A stretch of 64,000 nt of DNA from Synechococcus sp. CS-1331 (GTDB taxonomy: Bacteria; Cyanobacteriota; Cyanobacteriia; PCC-6307; Cyanobiaceae): positions 62,001-126,000 of the forward strand of contig JAHLYQ010000012.1 of assembly GCA_025127975.1 (NCBI GenBank), in the 5' to 3' direction. Each line of letters opens with the position of its first letter. Position 1 is the first letter of the stretch. Positions 1-8,865 of the stretch are shown here, one piece after another. The notes beneath the pieces were generated by a model, which searched no databases, was not told the DNA's origin, and worked only from the letters and a program-made list of their open reading frames with translations. The translations under genes were made by a program, and so were the position numbers.

Positions 1-48
1 GTCACAGATTTCAGTGTCAAGCCAACGCACTCAGCAAGCGCTGGCATT

Positions 49-66
49 GCCCCCCGGGCGGGGGGC
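49..66. terminator. GC-rich hairpin, possible terminator
   Basis: Seven base pairs (GCCCCCC with GGGGGGC) close a four-base loop. There is no T-run, so this is a weak terminator candidate for a gene left of the window. Confidence 0.35.
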
Positions 67-145
67 TTGAAGGATGGGCCCCACCTGCACGCCCAGCTCC
101 CGCAAAAATCCGTTACATTAATGAGAAGTTGTGTGAAGGGGACTT

Positions 146-331
146 GTGGGCGAATTAATCGACGCATCTTCGGGCTTCGCTGGCGGCCTGGGTGGTGGTT
201 TCAGCCTGGTGTCTGGGGTGGTGAGCTTGATTGCCCTAGGCGTATTCGCCCTGCTGCAAGGCGACACGGGCAACAACAACGACGATGACGATTCCAGCCC
301 CGGCGGCGGCCTAATGCAGCCGGTGGCCTGA
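146..331 (+). CDS. small hypothetical membrane protein
   Basis: A 61-residue reading frame from a GTG start. Residues about 10-38 form one glycine- and leucine-rich hydrophobic segment. It is followed by an acidic patch, NNNDDDD, and a short glycine-rich tail. I do not recognise the family. The arrangement suggests a single-pass inner-membrane or thylakoid peptide with an acidic tail. It converges on the next gene, which is on the other strand. The length is short and the start is uncertain, so it could be non-coding. Confidence 0.42.
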   Translation: MGELIDASSGFAGGLGGGFSLVSGVVSLIALGVFALLQGDTGNNNDDDDSSPGGGLMQPVA

Positions 332-368
332 GCAGACCAGCCTCACTGGCCAGTGAGGCTGGCCAGCA

Positions 369-581
369 TTACTGGCTGCCCTGTTGCTCTAGATAGGCTC
401 GCGGCACCAGCACCAGAAACAGCCACCACCACACCAGCACCGCCGCTGCCACAGGGGCAGTAATCCACCAGAGCTGGAGCAGGAACCAGCTGGCCGTTGG
501 CAGGGCAATGCCGGTCAACATGATTGACCAGGGCTGGCACCACCAGGGCTTTTCATTCCAGATCGAGGGCTGGGGGCTCAA
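369..581 (-). CDS. small conserved cyanobacterial membrane protein (DUF6737-like)
   Basis: A 70-residue protein with a tryptophan-rich start (WNEKPWWCQPWS), two hydrophobic segments (about residues 19-35 and 38-60) and an LVPRAY tail. This matches my memory of a short membrane family restricted to cyanobacteria (DUF6737); its function is unknown. The TTG start overlaps the stop of the upstream protease gene by 4 bases (TTGA), which suggests translational coupling. No closer start exists in frame before the conserved tryptophans. Confidence 0.7.
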   Translation of the reverse strand: MSPQPSIWNEKPWWCQPWSIMLTGIALPTASWFLLQLWWITAPVAAAVLVWWWLFLVLVPRAYLEQQGSQ

Positions 582-1918
582 GGCTTAGCGCTCGAGCCCA
601 GGGCAGCTGGCAAGTTGGCGCTGCCTGGCTTGTATGCCTGGGACGGGCCGCTGGCGCTGCGCAGTCGCTTGACCAGCGTGGTCTCCGCTATCCGGTATTG
701 GCTGTCCTTCTTGGTGCCCAGGTCTTCGAGCTTGAGCTTTTGGGCCTCCAGCTCGCTCATCTTGGCCTGCACATCGGGATCAATCCCGTGCTTGTGGATG
801 TCCCGGCCACTGGGGGTGAGGTATTTAGCGATGGTCACAGTCATGCCGGAGCCATCGGAGAGGCCCCGCACCGACTGCACCAGACCTTTACCAAAGGTCT
901 TCTGACCCACAAGGACGGCCCGCTGATTGTCCTGGAGGGCTCCGGAGAGAATTTCACTGGCACTGGCAGAGCCTTCATTGACAAGCACCACCAGGGGCTT
1001 CGCCGTAAGGGCACGACCATTGGCCCGCTTCACGTCCTGGATGCCGTCGCGGGTCTTGGTGGAGACGATCGTGCCCTCATTGAGCCACTGGCGGGCGATC
1101 TCCACGCTGGCCATCAGCAGGCCGCCGGGGTTGCTGCGCAGATCCAACACATAGCCCTGGGCGCCCTTCTCCTCCAGGTCCTTTACCGCCAGGCGCATGT
1201 CCTTGGTGGCGGTGGCACTGAACTGGCGCAGGCGGATGTAGCCCACCTTGACGCCATCTGGGCTGGTATTTATCTGATGATCTACGGCGTGGAGCTCGAT
1301 ACGTTCGCGGGTGAGGGGCACCTGCAGGCTCTGACCCTTGCGCTGCAGGGTGAGGGTTACGGAGGTACCAGCCTGGCCGCGGATCAACTTGACCGCATCT
1401 TCGGTACTCATGCCCTTGGTGCTCTTGCCATCAATCGCCGTGATCACATCCTTGGGCTGCACGCCGGCCCGAGAAGCAGGTGAACCATCAATGGGGGAAA
1501 CCACCACAAGGTTCTTGGTTTCCTTATCGAGGCTCAGCTGGATGCCCACCCCGGAGAGTTCCCCGGAGGTGTCGATCTGCATCTCCTTGAATTCCCGCGG
1601 ATCCAGAAAGCGGGTATAGGGATCGTCGAGGCTGGCGAGCATGCCCCGAATCGATTCATAGGCTTCCTTGGAGCTGCCGTAGCTCTTGGCCAGCACGTCT
1701 CGGCGCAGCTGGCGCCATTGCTCGGGCTTGTACTTGCCGTTGATGTCCAGGTAGTCGCGGAAGACGATCTGCCAGGTCTGGTCGATCACCTCCTTGGGAC
1801 TGTCGCTGATCCGCGAAGAAGCACCCGGTGATGTCACCACTTCCCTGGCCACGACCGCGGTGGCAGCACAGGCACCAATGCCTACCAGCACAAGCAGACT
1901 GGTGCGGGGGCTGGCCAT
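578..1918 (-). CDS. ctpB: carboxyl-terminal processing protease, S41 family
   Basis: A 446-residue serine protease that trims the C-termini of exported or lumenal proteins. Residues 1-25 form a signal or anchor segment. A PDZ domain spans about 115-200. The S41 core follows, with the nucleophile in NEGSASASE (Ser319) and the general base in QKTFGKG (Lys344). The 25-residue Ser-Lys spacing matches Prc/CtpA enzymes. Cyanobacteria have several Ctp paralogues (CtpA matures the D1 protein); which one this is cannot be told from the sequence alone. It is followed by the 4-base-overlapping small membrane gene. Confidence 0.9.
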   Translation of the reverse strand: MASPRTSLLVLVGIGACAATAVVAREVVTSPGASSRISDSPKEVIDQTWQIVFRDYLDINGKYKPEQWRQLRRDVLAKSYGSSKEAYESIRGMLASLDDPYTRFLDPREFKEMQIDTSGELSGVGIQLSLDKETKNLVVVSPIDGSPASRAGVQPKDVITAIDGKSTKGMSTEDAVKLIRGQAGTSVTLTLQRKGQSLQVPLTRERIELHAVDHQINTSPDGVKVGYIRLRQFSATATKDMRLAVKDLEEKGAQGYVLDLRSNPGGLLMASVEIARQWLNEGTIVSTKTRDGIQDVKRANGRALTAKPLVVLVNEGSASASEILSGALQDNQRAVLVGQKTFGKGLVQSVRGLSDGSGMTVTIAKYLTPSGRDIHKHGIDPDVQAKMSELEAQKLKLEDLGTKKDSQYRIAETTLVKRLRSASGPSQAYKPGSANLPAALGSSAKP

Positions 1919-1976
1919 CGGTAAGAGCGGAACAGGCCGGGTAAAGACGCTTTCAAACTAGCGCCGGTAACCGACC

Positions 1977-3188
1977 TCAGGGCTCGACCCAGCGACCATC
2001 CTCCTGAATCAAAGCAATCAGGGCCCCGACCCCCTCCGCTTCCGGCACCCGACGAATCTCCTCGCGGCCCCGGTAGAGGGAAATGGTGCCAGGGATCTTG
2101 CCCACATAGCCGTAGTCGGCATCGGCCATTTCGCCCGGCCCATTGACAATGCAGCCCATCACAGCGATGTCCAGACCGGTGAGGTGGGAAGTGGCGTTGC
2201 GCACCTTATGCAGCACCTCCTCGAGGTTGAACAGGGTGCGGCCGCAGCTGGGGCAGGCCACGTATTCCACCATCGTCTTGCGCAGGCCCAGGGCCTGCAA
2301 AATCGAGTAGCAGACAGGTATCTCCCGCTCGGGTGCCTCGGTGAGCGAAACCCGGATGGTGTCCCCGAGCCCCTCGGCCAGCAAGGGAGCAATGCCGGCG
2401 GTACTTTTAATTCGCCCGTAATCGCCGTCGCCCGCCTCGGTGACGCCCAGGTGCAGGGGGTAGGGGAAGCCCTCGGCGTCCATGCGGTCCGCCATCATCC
2501 GGTAGGCGGCCATCATCACTGGGGCCCGCGACGCCTTCATCGAAACCACGATGTTGTGGAAGTCGAGGCGGTCGCAGATGCGGATGAATTCCAGGGCGCT
2601 CTCCACCATGCCCAGGGGCGTGTCGCCGTAGCAAAACAGCATCCGCTCAGCCAGGGAGCCATGGTTGACGCCAATCCGCAGGGCCTTGTCCTGCTGCTTG
2701 AGCAGCTGCACCAGCGGCTCAAACGTTTCAGAGATGCGCTCACCGATGGCGGCGACCTCCTCGGGGCTGAATTCGGTGCGATTGGGGTCGGGCTTGTCGA
2801 ACACGAACAAGCCGGGATTGATCCGCACTTTGTCGACGTGCTGGGCCACCTCCAGGGCAATCTTCATGCCGTTGTGATGCACATCCGCTACGAGGGGCAC
2901 CGGCTGGTAGGTGTCTTCCAGGCGCTGGCGGATTTCCTTTACCGCCTTGGCGTGGGCCAGGGACGGCACGGTGAGGCGCACGATTTCACAGCCGACTTCA
3001 TGCAGCCGCCGGATGCCGGCGGTGGCCCCTTCGATATCGAGGGTGTCCTCGTTGATCATCGACTGCACCACCACCGGATGGTCGCTGCCGATCCAGATGT
3101 TTCCCACCCGCACGCTGCGGGTCTGGCGCCGGTGAATCAGGGTGTCGTAGCGGGCGACGGTGTCGTAGCGAGACGGGGCGGTGGTCAT
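1977..3188 (-). CDS. ispG: 4-hydroxy-3-methylbut-2-enyl diphosphate synthase
   Basis: IspG (GcpE), the penultimate enzyme of the MEP isoprenoid pathway. It reductively opens methylerythritol cyclodiphosphate to HMBPP with electrons from ferredoxin. The TIM-barrel start ([11 protein letters not shown]) and the C-terminal [4Fe-4S] ligands (CPSCGR, then [18 protein letters not shown]) are intact. The product is 403 residues from ATG 3188. A TTG at 3212 is in frame but would add an unconserved tail. In cyanobacteria this pathway feeds carotenoids, the chlorophyll phytyl chain and quinones. Confidence 0.96.
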   Translation of the reverse strand: MTTAPSRYDTVARYDTLIHRRQTRSVRVGNIWIGSDHPVVVQSMINEDTLDIEGATAGIRRLHEVGCEIVRLTVPSLAHAKAVKEIRQRLEDTYQPVPLVADVHHNGMKIALEVAQHVDKVRINPGLFVFDKPDPNRTEFSPEEVAAIGERISETFEPLVQLLKQQDKALRIGVNHGSLAERMLFCYGDTPLGMVESALEFIRICDRLDFHNIVVSMKASRAPVMMAAYRMMADRMDAEGFPYPLHLGVTEAGDGDYGRIKSTAGIAPLLAEGLGDTIRVSLTEAPEREIPVCYSILQALGLRKTMVEYVACPSCGRTLFNLEEVLHKVRNATSHLTGLDIAVMGCIVNGPGEMADADYGYVGKIPGTISLYRGREEIRRVPEAEGVGALIALIQEDGRWVEP

Positions 3189-3317
3189 CGCGGGGCAGGG
3201 GCGCGTGGCCAAAGCCTGTCACAAAGGCAGCTGAAGCGGCGAGGGTGTCAAACGCTCTGAGCAGTTGGGCAAGGCGGGGGGCGGGGGGCAAGAAGGAAAG
3301 GATGACCGCCGATCCTT

Positions 3318-3923
3318 TCAGGGGGCCAGCAGGGAGCGGCGTACTTCCTGGAAGTCGGCTGCAGTGAGAGCACGGGGAGAGCCCTCGACCTGCGAGTTAA
3401 AGCGCAATAGATAGGAGGGATGCAGGACGGGCATCAGGCGCCGGCCCCGCAAAATTTCGATCTCGCTGGTGTGCCACTGGCCCCGCAGGTTGGTGATGCC
3501 GCCCCTAATACCCAGCACCCCCTCCAGGGCCGTGGCCCCCACCAGCAGGATCACGGCCGGATTCAGCAAAGCGATCTGGCGATCAAGCCAGGGGCGGCAG
3601 GCCGTCAGCTCCGCCGGCGTGGGTCGGCGGTTCTGCGGCGGGCGGCACTTGACCACATTGGCCACGTAGGCGTCTCGGTTGCTATCGATGCCAGCGGCAG
3701 CTAGCAACTGGTCGAGCAGCTGGCCGGAGCGACCCACAAAGGGCAAGCCAGTGCTGTCTTCCTGAGCGCCGGGACCCTCGCCGATCAGCATCAGCCGGGC
3801 GGCGGGATTGCCCCGACTCATCACCACCTGCTGCCTCTCTGCGGCCAGGCCACAGCGGCGACAGGCGGCGCAGGCTTCGGTGAGTTGCTGCAGGGCTGGG
3901 GCCAGTTCAGCTGGAGCTGCCAT
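3318..3923 (-). CDS. type 4 uracil-DNA glycosylase
   Basis: A 201-residue iron-sulfur uracil-DNA glycosylase that removes uracil from DNA at the start of base-excision repair. Motif 1 is GEGPG (residues 48-52) and motif 2 is HPSYLLR (168-174). Cysteines 21, 24, 93 and 109 fit the [4Fe-4S] ligand set of family 4. I chose ATG 3923 because the frame upstream of it overlaps the divergent aminotransferase leader and has no domain similarity. Confidence 0.93.
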   Translation of the reverse strand: MAAPAELAPALQQLTEACAACRRCGLAAERQQVVMSRGNPAARLMLIGEGPGAQEDSTGLPFVGRSGQLLDQLLAAAGIDSNRDAYVANVVKCRPPQNRRPTPAELTACRPWLDRQIALLNPAVILLVGATALEGVLGIRGGITNLRGQWHTSEIEILRGRRLMPVLHPSYLLRFNSQVEGSPRALTAADFQEVRRSLLAP

Positions 3924-4050
3924 CACGATGGAGCAGGGGGAGGGTTTTGTGCCCGTTGCGTTTCGTGCCCGGCTGAACCCTAGGCGGGAAATCGGTAGGG
4001 CAAGATGGCCGCCACAGCTGATGCCGCGCGTCCCGATGCCGGACACAGGG

Positions 4051-5241
4051 ATGATCGCCGCGCCTTCCACCACTCCGATTCTTTCAGCCAGGGCCCGGGC
4101 CCTCCAGCCCTCCCTCACCCTGGCCATCTCAGCCCGGGCCAAGGCCCTGCGGGCAGCGGGCAAGGACATCTGCAGCCTCAGCGCCGGCGAACCGGATTTC
4201 GACACCCCGGCCTTCATCCGCCAGGCCGCTGCCGACGCCCTGGAGGCAGGCCACACCCGATATGGCCCCGCTGCCGGTGAGCCCGCCCTGCGAGCAGCCA
4301 TCGCCGCCAAGCTCTGCAGCGAAAATCAGTTGGCCATCAGCCCCGAGCAGGTGCTGGTGACGAACGGCGGCAAACAGGCCCTTTACAACCTGTTTCAGGT
4401 GCTGCTCGGCCCCGGCGATGAGCTGCTGCTGCCCTCGCCCTACTGGCTCAGCTACCCGGAGATGGCCCAGCTGGCTGGGGCTTCGGTGGCCCTGATCGCC
4501 AGCTCCCCAGCCCAGGGGTTCCGCCTCGATCCTGCCCAGCTGGAGGCAGCCATCACTCCGGCCAGCAAATTGCTGGTGCTTAATAGCCCCGGCAATCCCA
4601 CCGGCATGGTGCTGAGCCGGCCGGAACTGGAGGCAATTGCCGCGGTGCTGCGCCGCCACCCCCAGGTGGCGGTGGTGTGCGATGAGATCTATGAATACCT
4701 ACTGGCGCCTGGCCACAGCCACCACAGCCTGGCCGCCGTGGCGCCAGACCTGGCGGATCGCGTCTTCACGGTGAATGGTTTCGCCAAGGGCTGGGCGATG
4801 ACCGGCTGGCGGGTCGGCTGGCTGGCTGGCCCCAGCACGGTGGTGGCTGCCGCCAGTGCCCTGCAGAGCCAGAGCACCAGCAACGTTTGCAGCTTTGCCC
4901 AGTTCGGTGCCCTGGCGGCGATCAACGGCCCGCGGGATTGCGTGCGGGCCATGGCAGCCAAATTTGACGAGCGCCGCAACCTGCTCGCAGCAGGCCTGAC
5001 AGGCATGGATGGGGTCAAGCTCGAGCCGCCCCAGGGTGCCTTCTATGCCTTTCCGGATGTGAGCGCCCATGGACTCGACTCGATGACCTTCTGCAATCGC
5101 CTGCTAGATGAAGTGGGGCTGGCGGTGGTGCCCGGCGCGGCCTTTGGGGAGGATCGCTGCATCCGCCTCTCCTGCGCAGCCAATCCCGCCACCTTGGCCG
5201 ATGGGCTCGAAAGGTTGAAGAGCTTCCTGGCCGCCCTCTAA
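4051..5241 (+). CDS. pyridoxal-phosphate aminotransferase, class I/II (aspartate aminotransferase type)
   Basis: A 396-residue fold-type I aminotransferase, probably acting on aspartate or a related amino acid with 2-oxoglutarate. Visible landmarks are the substrate-binding start (ICSLSAGEPDFDTP), the cofactor-contact motif NSPGNPTG, the CDEIYEYL aspartate that binds the pyridine nitrogen, the PLP lysine in NGFAKGWAMTGWR, and a C-terminal arginine in CIRLSCA. In-frame ATGs also occur at 4021 and 4036. I prefer 4051 because the segment before it is not conserved-looking. It is divergent from the uracil-DNA glycosylase gene, with about 100 bases between starts. Confidence 0.92.
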   Translation: MIAAPSTTPILSARARALQPSLTLAISARAKALRAAGKDICSLSAGEPDFDTPAFIRQAAADALEAGHTRYGPAAGEPALRAAIAAKLCSENQLAISPEQVLVTNGGKQALYNLFQVLLGPGDELLLPSPYWLSYPEMAQLAGASVALIASSPAQGFRLDPAQLEAAITPASKLLVLNSPGNPTGMVLSRPELEAIAAVLRRHPQVAVVCDEIYEYLLAPGHSHHSLAAVAPDLADRVFTVNGFAKGWAMTGWRVGWLAGPSTVVAAASALQSQSTSNVCSFAQFGALAAINGPRDCVRAMAAKFDERRNLLAAGLTGMDGVKLEPPQGAFYAFPDVSAHGLDSMTFCNRLLDEVGLAVVPGAAFGEDRCIRLSCAANPATLADGLERLKSFLAAL

Positions 5242-5271
5242 ATACCCCCAGCCCAAACCAGTAGATCCGCG

Positions 5272-6177
5272 ATGACCAGCCGAAAACGTTTTCTTACCCT
5301 CCTGGCTGGCTTCTGCCTGGCGCTTGTGCCGGCGGCCCAGGTTCAGCAGGCCAGCTCCAAACCGGAACTGCGCATCGGCGCCATCCCCGACCAGAACCCC
5401 GAAAAACTCAATCGCCTCTACTCCCTGGTTGCCAACGAGCTCAGCCAGCAGCTCGGCGTGAAGGTCACCTATGTGCCGGTAACCGACTACACGGCCGCCG
5501 TCAGCGCATTCCGCACCGGGAGCCTGGATCTGGTCTGGTTTGGCGGGCTCACCGGCGTGCAGGCCAGCCTGCAGAAACCAGGGGCCCAAATGCTGGCCCA
5601 GCGCGACGTCGATGCCCAGTTCTACAGCGTGTTCATTGCCAATACCCGCGGTGGCCTCAAGCCGATCCAGAACCAGAAAGGCCTGGTGGCACTGAAGAAC
5701 AAGCGCTTCACCTTCGGCTCGGAAAGTTCCACCTCTGGCCGGCTGATGCCCCAATACTTCCTTCGCCAGGCTGGCGTCAACCTCGACGACTTCGCCGGCG
5801 GTGCGCCAGGTTTCAGCGGCAGCCACGACGCCACCATTGCGCTGGTGCAAAGCGGGGCCTACAACGCCGGCGCCGTCAATGAGCAGGTGTGGAAGAGCAG
5901 CCTGCGCAGCGGCAAGGCAAACCGGGCCAAGGTGGTGCAGATCTGGCGCACCCCCAGCTTTCCCGACTACCTGTGGCTCGGCCAGCCCAACCTAAACCAA
6001 CGCTTCGGCAAGGGCTTCAGCACCAAACTGCAAAAGGCAATTCTCAGTTGGCGCTCCAGTGATCCCGAGCAGAAACAGATCTTGAACCTGTTTGGGGCCC
6101 AGCAGTTCACCACCGTGAACCCAGCTGAATACAAGAAGATCGAGCAGGTGGGCCGCCAGATCGGCAAAATTCGTTGA
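5272..6177 (+). CDS. phnD: PhnD-family ABC transporter substrate-binding protein
   Basis: A 301-residue periplasmic binding protein with a signal peptide (residues 1-22, ending near PAAQVQQA). The PhnD-type core follows: LRIGAIPDQNPEKL, a TYVPVTDYTAAVSAFRTG stretch and DLVWFGG. The family binds phosphonate, phosphite or related oxyanions. I recall that some annotation schemes call picocyanobacterial relatives putative selenate-binding proteins, so the ligand is open. It heads an operon with an ATPase (6536) and a double permease (7279). Confidence 0.85.
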   Translation: MTSRKRFLTLLAGFCLALVPAAQVQQASSKPELRIGAIPDQNPEKLNRLYSLVANELSQQLGVKVTYVPVTDYTAAVSAFRTGSLDLVWFGGLTGVQASLQKPGAQMLAQRDVDAQFYSVFIANTRGGLKPIQNQKGLVALKNKRFTFGSESSTSGRLMPQYFLRQAGVNLDDFAGGAPGFSGSHDATIALVQSGAYNAGAVNEQVWKSSLRSGKANRAKVVQIWRTPSFPDYLWLGQPNLNQRFGKGFSTKLQKAILSWRSSDPEQKQILNLFGAQQFTTVNPAEYKKIEQVGRQIGKIR

Positions 6178-6214
6178 TCGGATCCAGAATCAGTTGCCAG
6201 TAAGAACGGAGTCC

Positions 6215-6439
6215 ATGGTTTGGTTGATCGATCTGGTGTTGGTACTGGCGGGGCTGACGCTCTGGAGCAGGGCCAGCACGGAATCGGATGAGGCCTGGTC
6301 GCTATTTCTGTACAGCATCGCCTTTCTGGATCTGGGCTTCATCGCCTTCGGCAATGGCCAGCTGCTGATTGAGGTTCCCTTGCTGGCGCTGGCCCTGGTG
6401 CTGCCCTCAGCCGCCAGCCTGGAACAGCGCCGCCGCTGA
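6215..6439 (+). CDS. small membrane protein in the phn-type operon
   Basis: A 74-residue protein with hydrophobic segments at about residues 2-16 and 30-62 and a basic end (EQRRR). ATG 6215 is preceded by CGGAG at good spacing, which decides the start over a TTG at 6194. I do not recognise the family. It lies between the binding-protein gene and the ATPase gene of one transporter, so a role in that transporter is plausible but unproven. Confidence 0.6.
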   Translation: MVWLIDLVLVLAGLTLWSRASTESDEAWSLFLYSIAFLDLGFIAFGNGQLLIEVPLLALALVLPSAASLEQRRR

Positions 6440-6446
6440 GCTGGCC

Positions 6447-6533
6447 ATGAACTCCCGCGGCCCCGACCTAATTGAGATGTCCCTGGTGGCGCTGATCCTG
6501 GCCCTGATCGTCTACCGACTCACCATGGCCTGA
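6447..6533 (+). CDS. 28-residue single-pass membrane microprotein
   Basis: ATG at 6447 begins a 28-codon frame ending TGA at 6533. The peptide starts MNSRGPDLIEM and continues as one hydrophobic helix (SLVALILALIVYRL). It lies 7 bases after the 74-residue membrane gene and 2 bases before the TTG start of the ATPase, so translation of the three may be coupled. It is unrecognised. Its size and position fit a small transporter accessory peptide, but it could also be a leader that only couples translation. Confidence 0.5.
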   Translation: MNSRGPDLIEMSLVALILALIVYRLTMA

Positions 6534-6535
6534 CC

Positions 6536-7282
6536 TTGGCGCCCCTGCTGGTCCTCGACAACATCTGCGTGCGCGGCCGCAGCCAACATCGCCTGGATCG
6601 GGTGTCGCTGCAGCTGGAGCCGGGCGAACGGGTCGCCCTGCTGGGCCCCAGCGGTGCCGGCAAGAGCACCCTGCTGGCGGTGGCCAATGGTCTGCTGGCC
6701 CCCGACCAGGGCAGCGTGCGCTGGCAGGGGCAGCCCCGGGGCCGGACAGTCCGCGCCCGGCGGCGCCAGCAGGCCCGCATCGGCACCCTCTGGCAAGACC
6801 TGCGCCTGATCGAGGAGCTCACGGTGCAGCAAAACCTCAACGCCGCCCGGCTGGCGGTGTGGGGCTGGCCGCGGGCCCTGCTCAACCTGTTGCTGCCGTT
6901 GGAAACCGCAGCCTGCGCGGCGGTGCTGCAACGGCTCGATCTCGATCCGGCCCTGCTTAACCAGCCCGTCTCGGCCCTCTCCGGGGGCCAGCGCCAACGG
7001 GTGGCCCTGGCCAGGCTGCTGCGGCAAGACCCCTTGCTGCTGCTCGCCGACGAACCCCTGGCCAGCCTGGATCCACGCCTGGCCGCCGATCTGCTGGCCC
7101 TGCTGCTGGAGCTGGCCAGCCCGCCAAGGGCCCTACTGCTCAGCCTGCACCGCCCCGACCTACTGGCCGGTTTCGACCGGGTCGTGGGGCTGCGGGCCGG
7201 CCTGCTGGTATTCGACCAGGCCGGCTCCAGTCTCGAAACGAGCCAGCTCGAGGCGCTCTACGCCGGTGCCGAAAGGCCATGA
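6536..7282 (+). CDS. phnC: PhnC-type ABC transporter ATP-binding protein
   Basis: A 248-residue ATPase that powers the phn-type importer from the cytoplasmic face. The Walker A motif is GPSGAGKST (residues 37-45). The signature is LSGGQRQR, followed by Walker B LLLADEP and a switch histidine in LLSLHRP. The start is TTG 6536, because no ATG or GTG lies in frame near the conserved first strand. Its stop overlaps the permease start by four bases (ATGA, 7279-7282). Confidence 0.88.
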   Translation: MAPLLVLDNICVRGRSQHRLDRVSLQLEPGERVALLGPSGAGKSTLLAVANGLLAPDQGSVRWQGQPRGRTVRARRRQQARIGTLWQDLRLIEELTVQQNLNAARLAVWGWPRALLNLLLPLETAACAAVLQRLDLDPALLNQPVSALSGGQRQRVALARLLRQDPLLLLADEPLASLDPRLAADLLALLLELASPPRALLLSLHRPDLLAGFDRVVGLRAGLLVFDQAGSSLETSQLEALYAGAERP

Positions 7283-8865
7283 GGCCCGCGGCGCCGCTGT
7301 GGGTCCTGCTGCCCGCCCTGGTGCTCCTGCCGCTGCTGGCCCTGCTGCCCGGGATCAGCCATGGCGGCGGCTGGGAGCTGGTGGGCGAGTTTGCCGCCGC
7401 CGCCCTGCAACCCTCCCTGGAGCCGCTGGTGGTGGGATCTGTGCTGGGGGGCCTGGGCGTTACAGCTGGCATCGCCCTGCTGGGCTGGGCCGCCAGCCTG
7501 GCCCTGGGCCTGGTGCTCGGCATCGCCAGCTCCCGGGTGGTGTGGCACACCTGCTGTGGCAACGCCGCTCCAGCCAGCTGGATCCGTCGCCTGCTGGCCC
7601 TGCCCCGCTCCATCCATGAACTGCTCTGGGGACTGCTACTGCTGCAGCTGGTCGGGCTGCAGCCGGTGGTGGCGGTGGTGGCGATCGCCATTCCCTTCGG
7701 GGCCCTGGTGGCCCGGGTGGTGAGCGACCTGCTCGATGCCCTGCCCACCGCCAACCTGGAGGCCCTGCGCTGTGGTGGCGTAGCCGGACCGGCCGCACTG
7801 GTTACCGCCCTGGGGCCACCGCTGCTGCCCCAGGTGATCAGCTACAGCGGCTACCGGCTCGAATGTGCCCTGCGGAGCGCCACCATGCTGGGGGTATTCG
7901 GTCTGGGGGGCTTGGGCACCGAGCTGCGTCTCACCCTGCAGTCACTGGCCTTCAGGGAACTCTGGACCGGCCTTTGGCTCCTGTTGGCGGTGATGCTTCT
8001 GCTGGAGGCGCTGGTGGGCTGGCTGAGGCGCCGCTGGGCCATGCCGGCGCGGCTGGGACTCCACCGGCGGGGCGTGGGCCGGCAGGGCCGGGAGATCCTG
8101 GTGGCATCCCTGGTGCTGCTGCCATCACTGGGCCTGGTGGCCTGGCAGCTTGGGATCGAACCCGCCGGCCTGCTGCGCTGGCAGGGCCTGCCCCCCCTGG
8201 GCCCGGCCGACTGGGGCGCGGTGTTGGCCCTGCCCTGGGCGAGCCTGGCTGGCAGCACCCTGCTGCTCACCCTGCTGGCCGCAGCCCTGGCCGTGGGTCT
8301 GGCGCCATTGATGCTGCTGGTCGCGCAGCCCTGCCGGCCCCTGCTGGCTTTGGTGCAAGGGCTCTGGGCCCTGGGGCGGCTCTGGCCGCCACCACTGACG
8401 GCCCTGCTGCTGTTGTTTGTGCTGCAGCCCGGGCTGGTCACCGGCGCCCTGGCCCTGGGGTTCCACAACCTCGGCATTCTGGGCCGACTGTTGCTGGAGG
8501 CAGCCGAAACCAGCGGAGCTCCCCAGCAGCAGGCCCTGCTGGCGGCGGGGGCAGGGCCCCGGCTGGCCCTGCTCTACGGCCGCTTCAGCTCTCTGGCCCG
8601 CCCCTACCTGGCCTATGGCGCCTACCGGAGCGATGTGATCCTGCGCGAATCGGTGGTGGTGGGCCTGGTGGGGGCCACGGGCCTGGGCAGCCAACTGCTG
8701 GAGTCCCTCAGTTCGTTTGCCGGCGACGAGCTGCTAGCCCTGGTGCTGGTCTATGCAGCGCTGACCCTGCTGGGGGAAGATCTCAGCGACCGCGCACGCC
8801 TCTGGCTTCTGGAGACCCCCCATGGTGATGGCCCACCCCAGGAAGCTGGTGGCGCTTGGCGATAG
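7279..8865 (+). CDS. phnE: PhnE-type double permease (two fused transmembrane domains)
   Basis: At 528 residues this is about twice the usual PhnE length, and it contains two permease halves. Each half has a cytoplasmic EAA-type loop contacting the ATPase: EALRCGGVAGPAALV near residue 165 and ETSGAPQQQALLAAGAG near 415. Ten or more hydrophobic segments are visible. A fused permease removes the need for a homodimer or heterodimer of PhnE. The end overlaps the downstream esterase start by 44 bases. Confidence 0.84.
   Translation: MRPAAPLWVLLPALVLLPLLALLPGISHGGGWELVGEFAAAALQPSLEPLVVGSVLGGLGVTAGIALLGWAASLALGLVLGIASSRVVWHTCCGNAAPASWIRRLLALPRSIHELLWGLLLLQLVGLQPVVAVVAIAIPFGALVARVVSDLLDALPTANLEALRCGGVAGPAALVTALGPPLLPQVISYSGYRLECALRSATMLGVFGLGGLGTELRLTLQSLAFRELWTGLWLLLAVMLLLEALVGWLRRRWAMPARLGLHRRGVGRQGREILVASLVLLPSLGLVAWQLGIEPAGLLRWQGLPPLGPADWGAVLALPWASLAGSTLLLTLLAAALAVGLAPLMLLVAQPCRPLLALVQGLWALGRLWPPPLTALLLLFVLQPGLVTGALALGFHNLGILGRLLLEAAETSGAPQQQALLAAGAGPRLALLYGRFSSLARPYLAYGAYRSDVILRESVVVGLVGATGLGSQLLESLSSFAGDELLALVLVYAALTLLGEDLSDRARLWLLETPHGDGPPQEAGGAWR

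Noticed and set aside
524..1483. 319-codon open frame on the plus strand opposite the Ctp protease
   Set aside because: It is antisense to an intact protease with all catalytic motifs; the translation has no domain character. High GC leaves long shadow frames.
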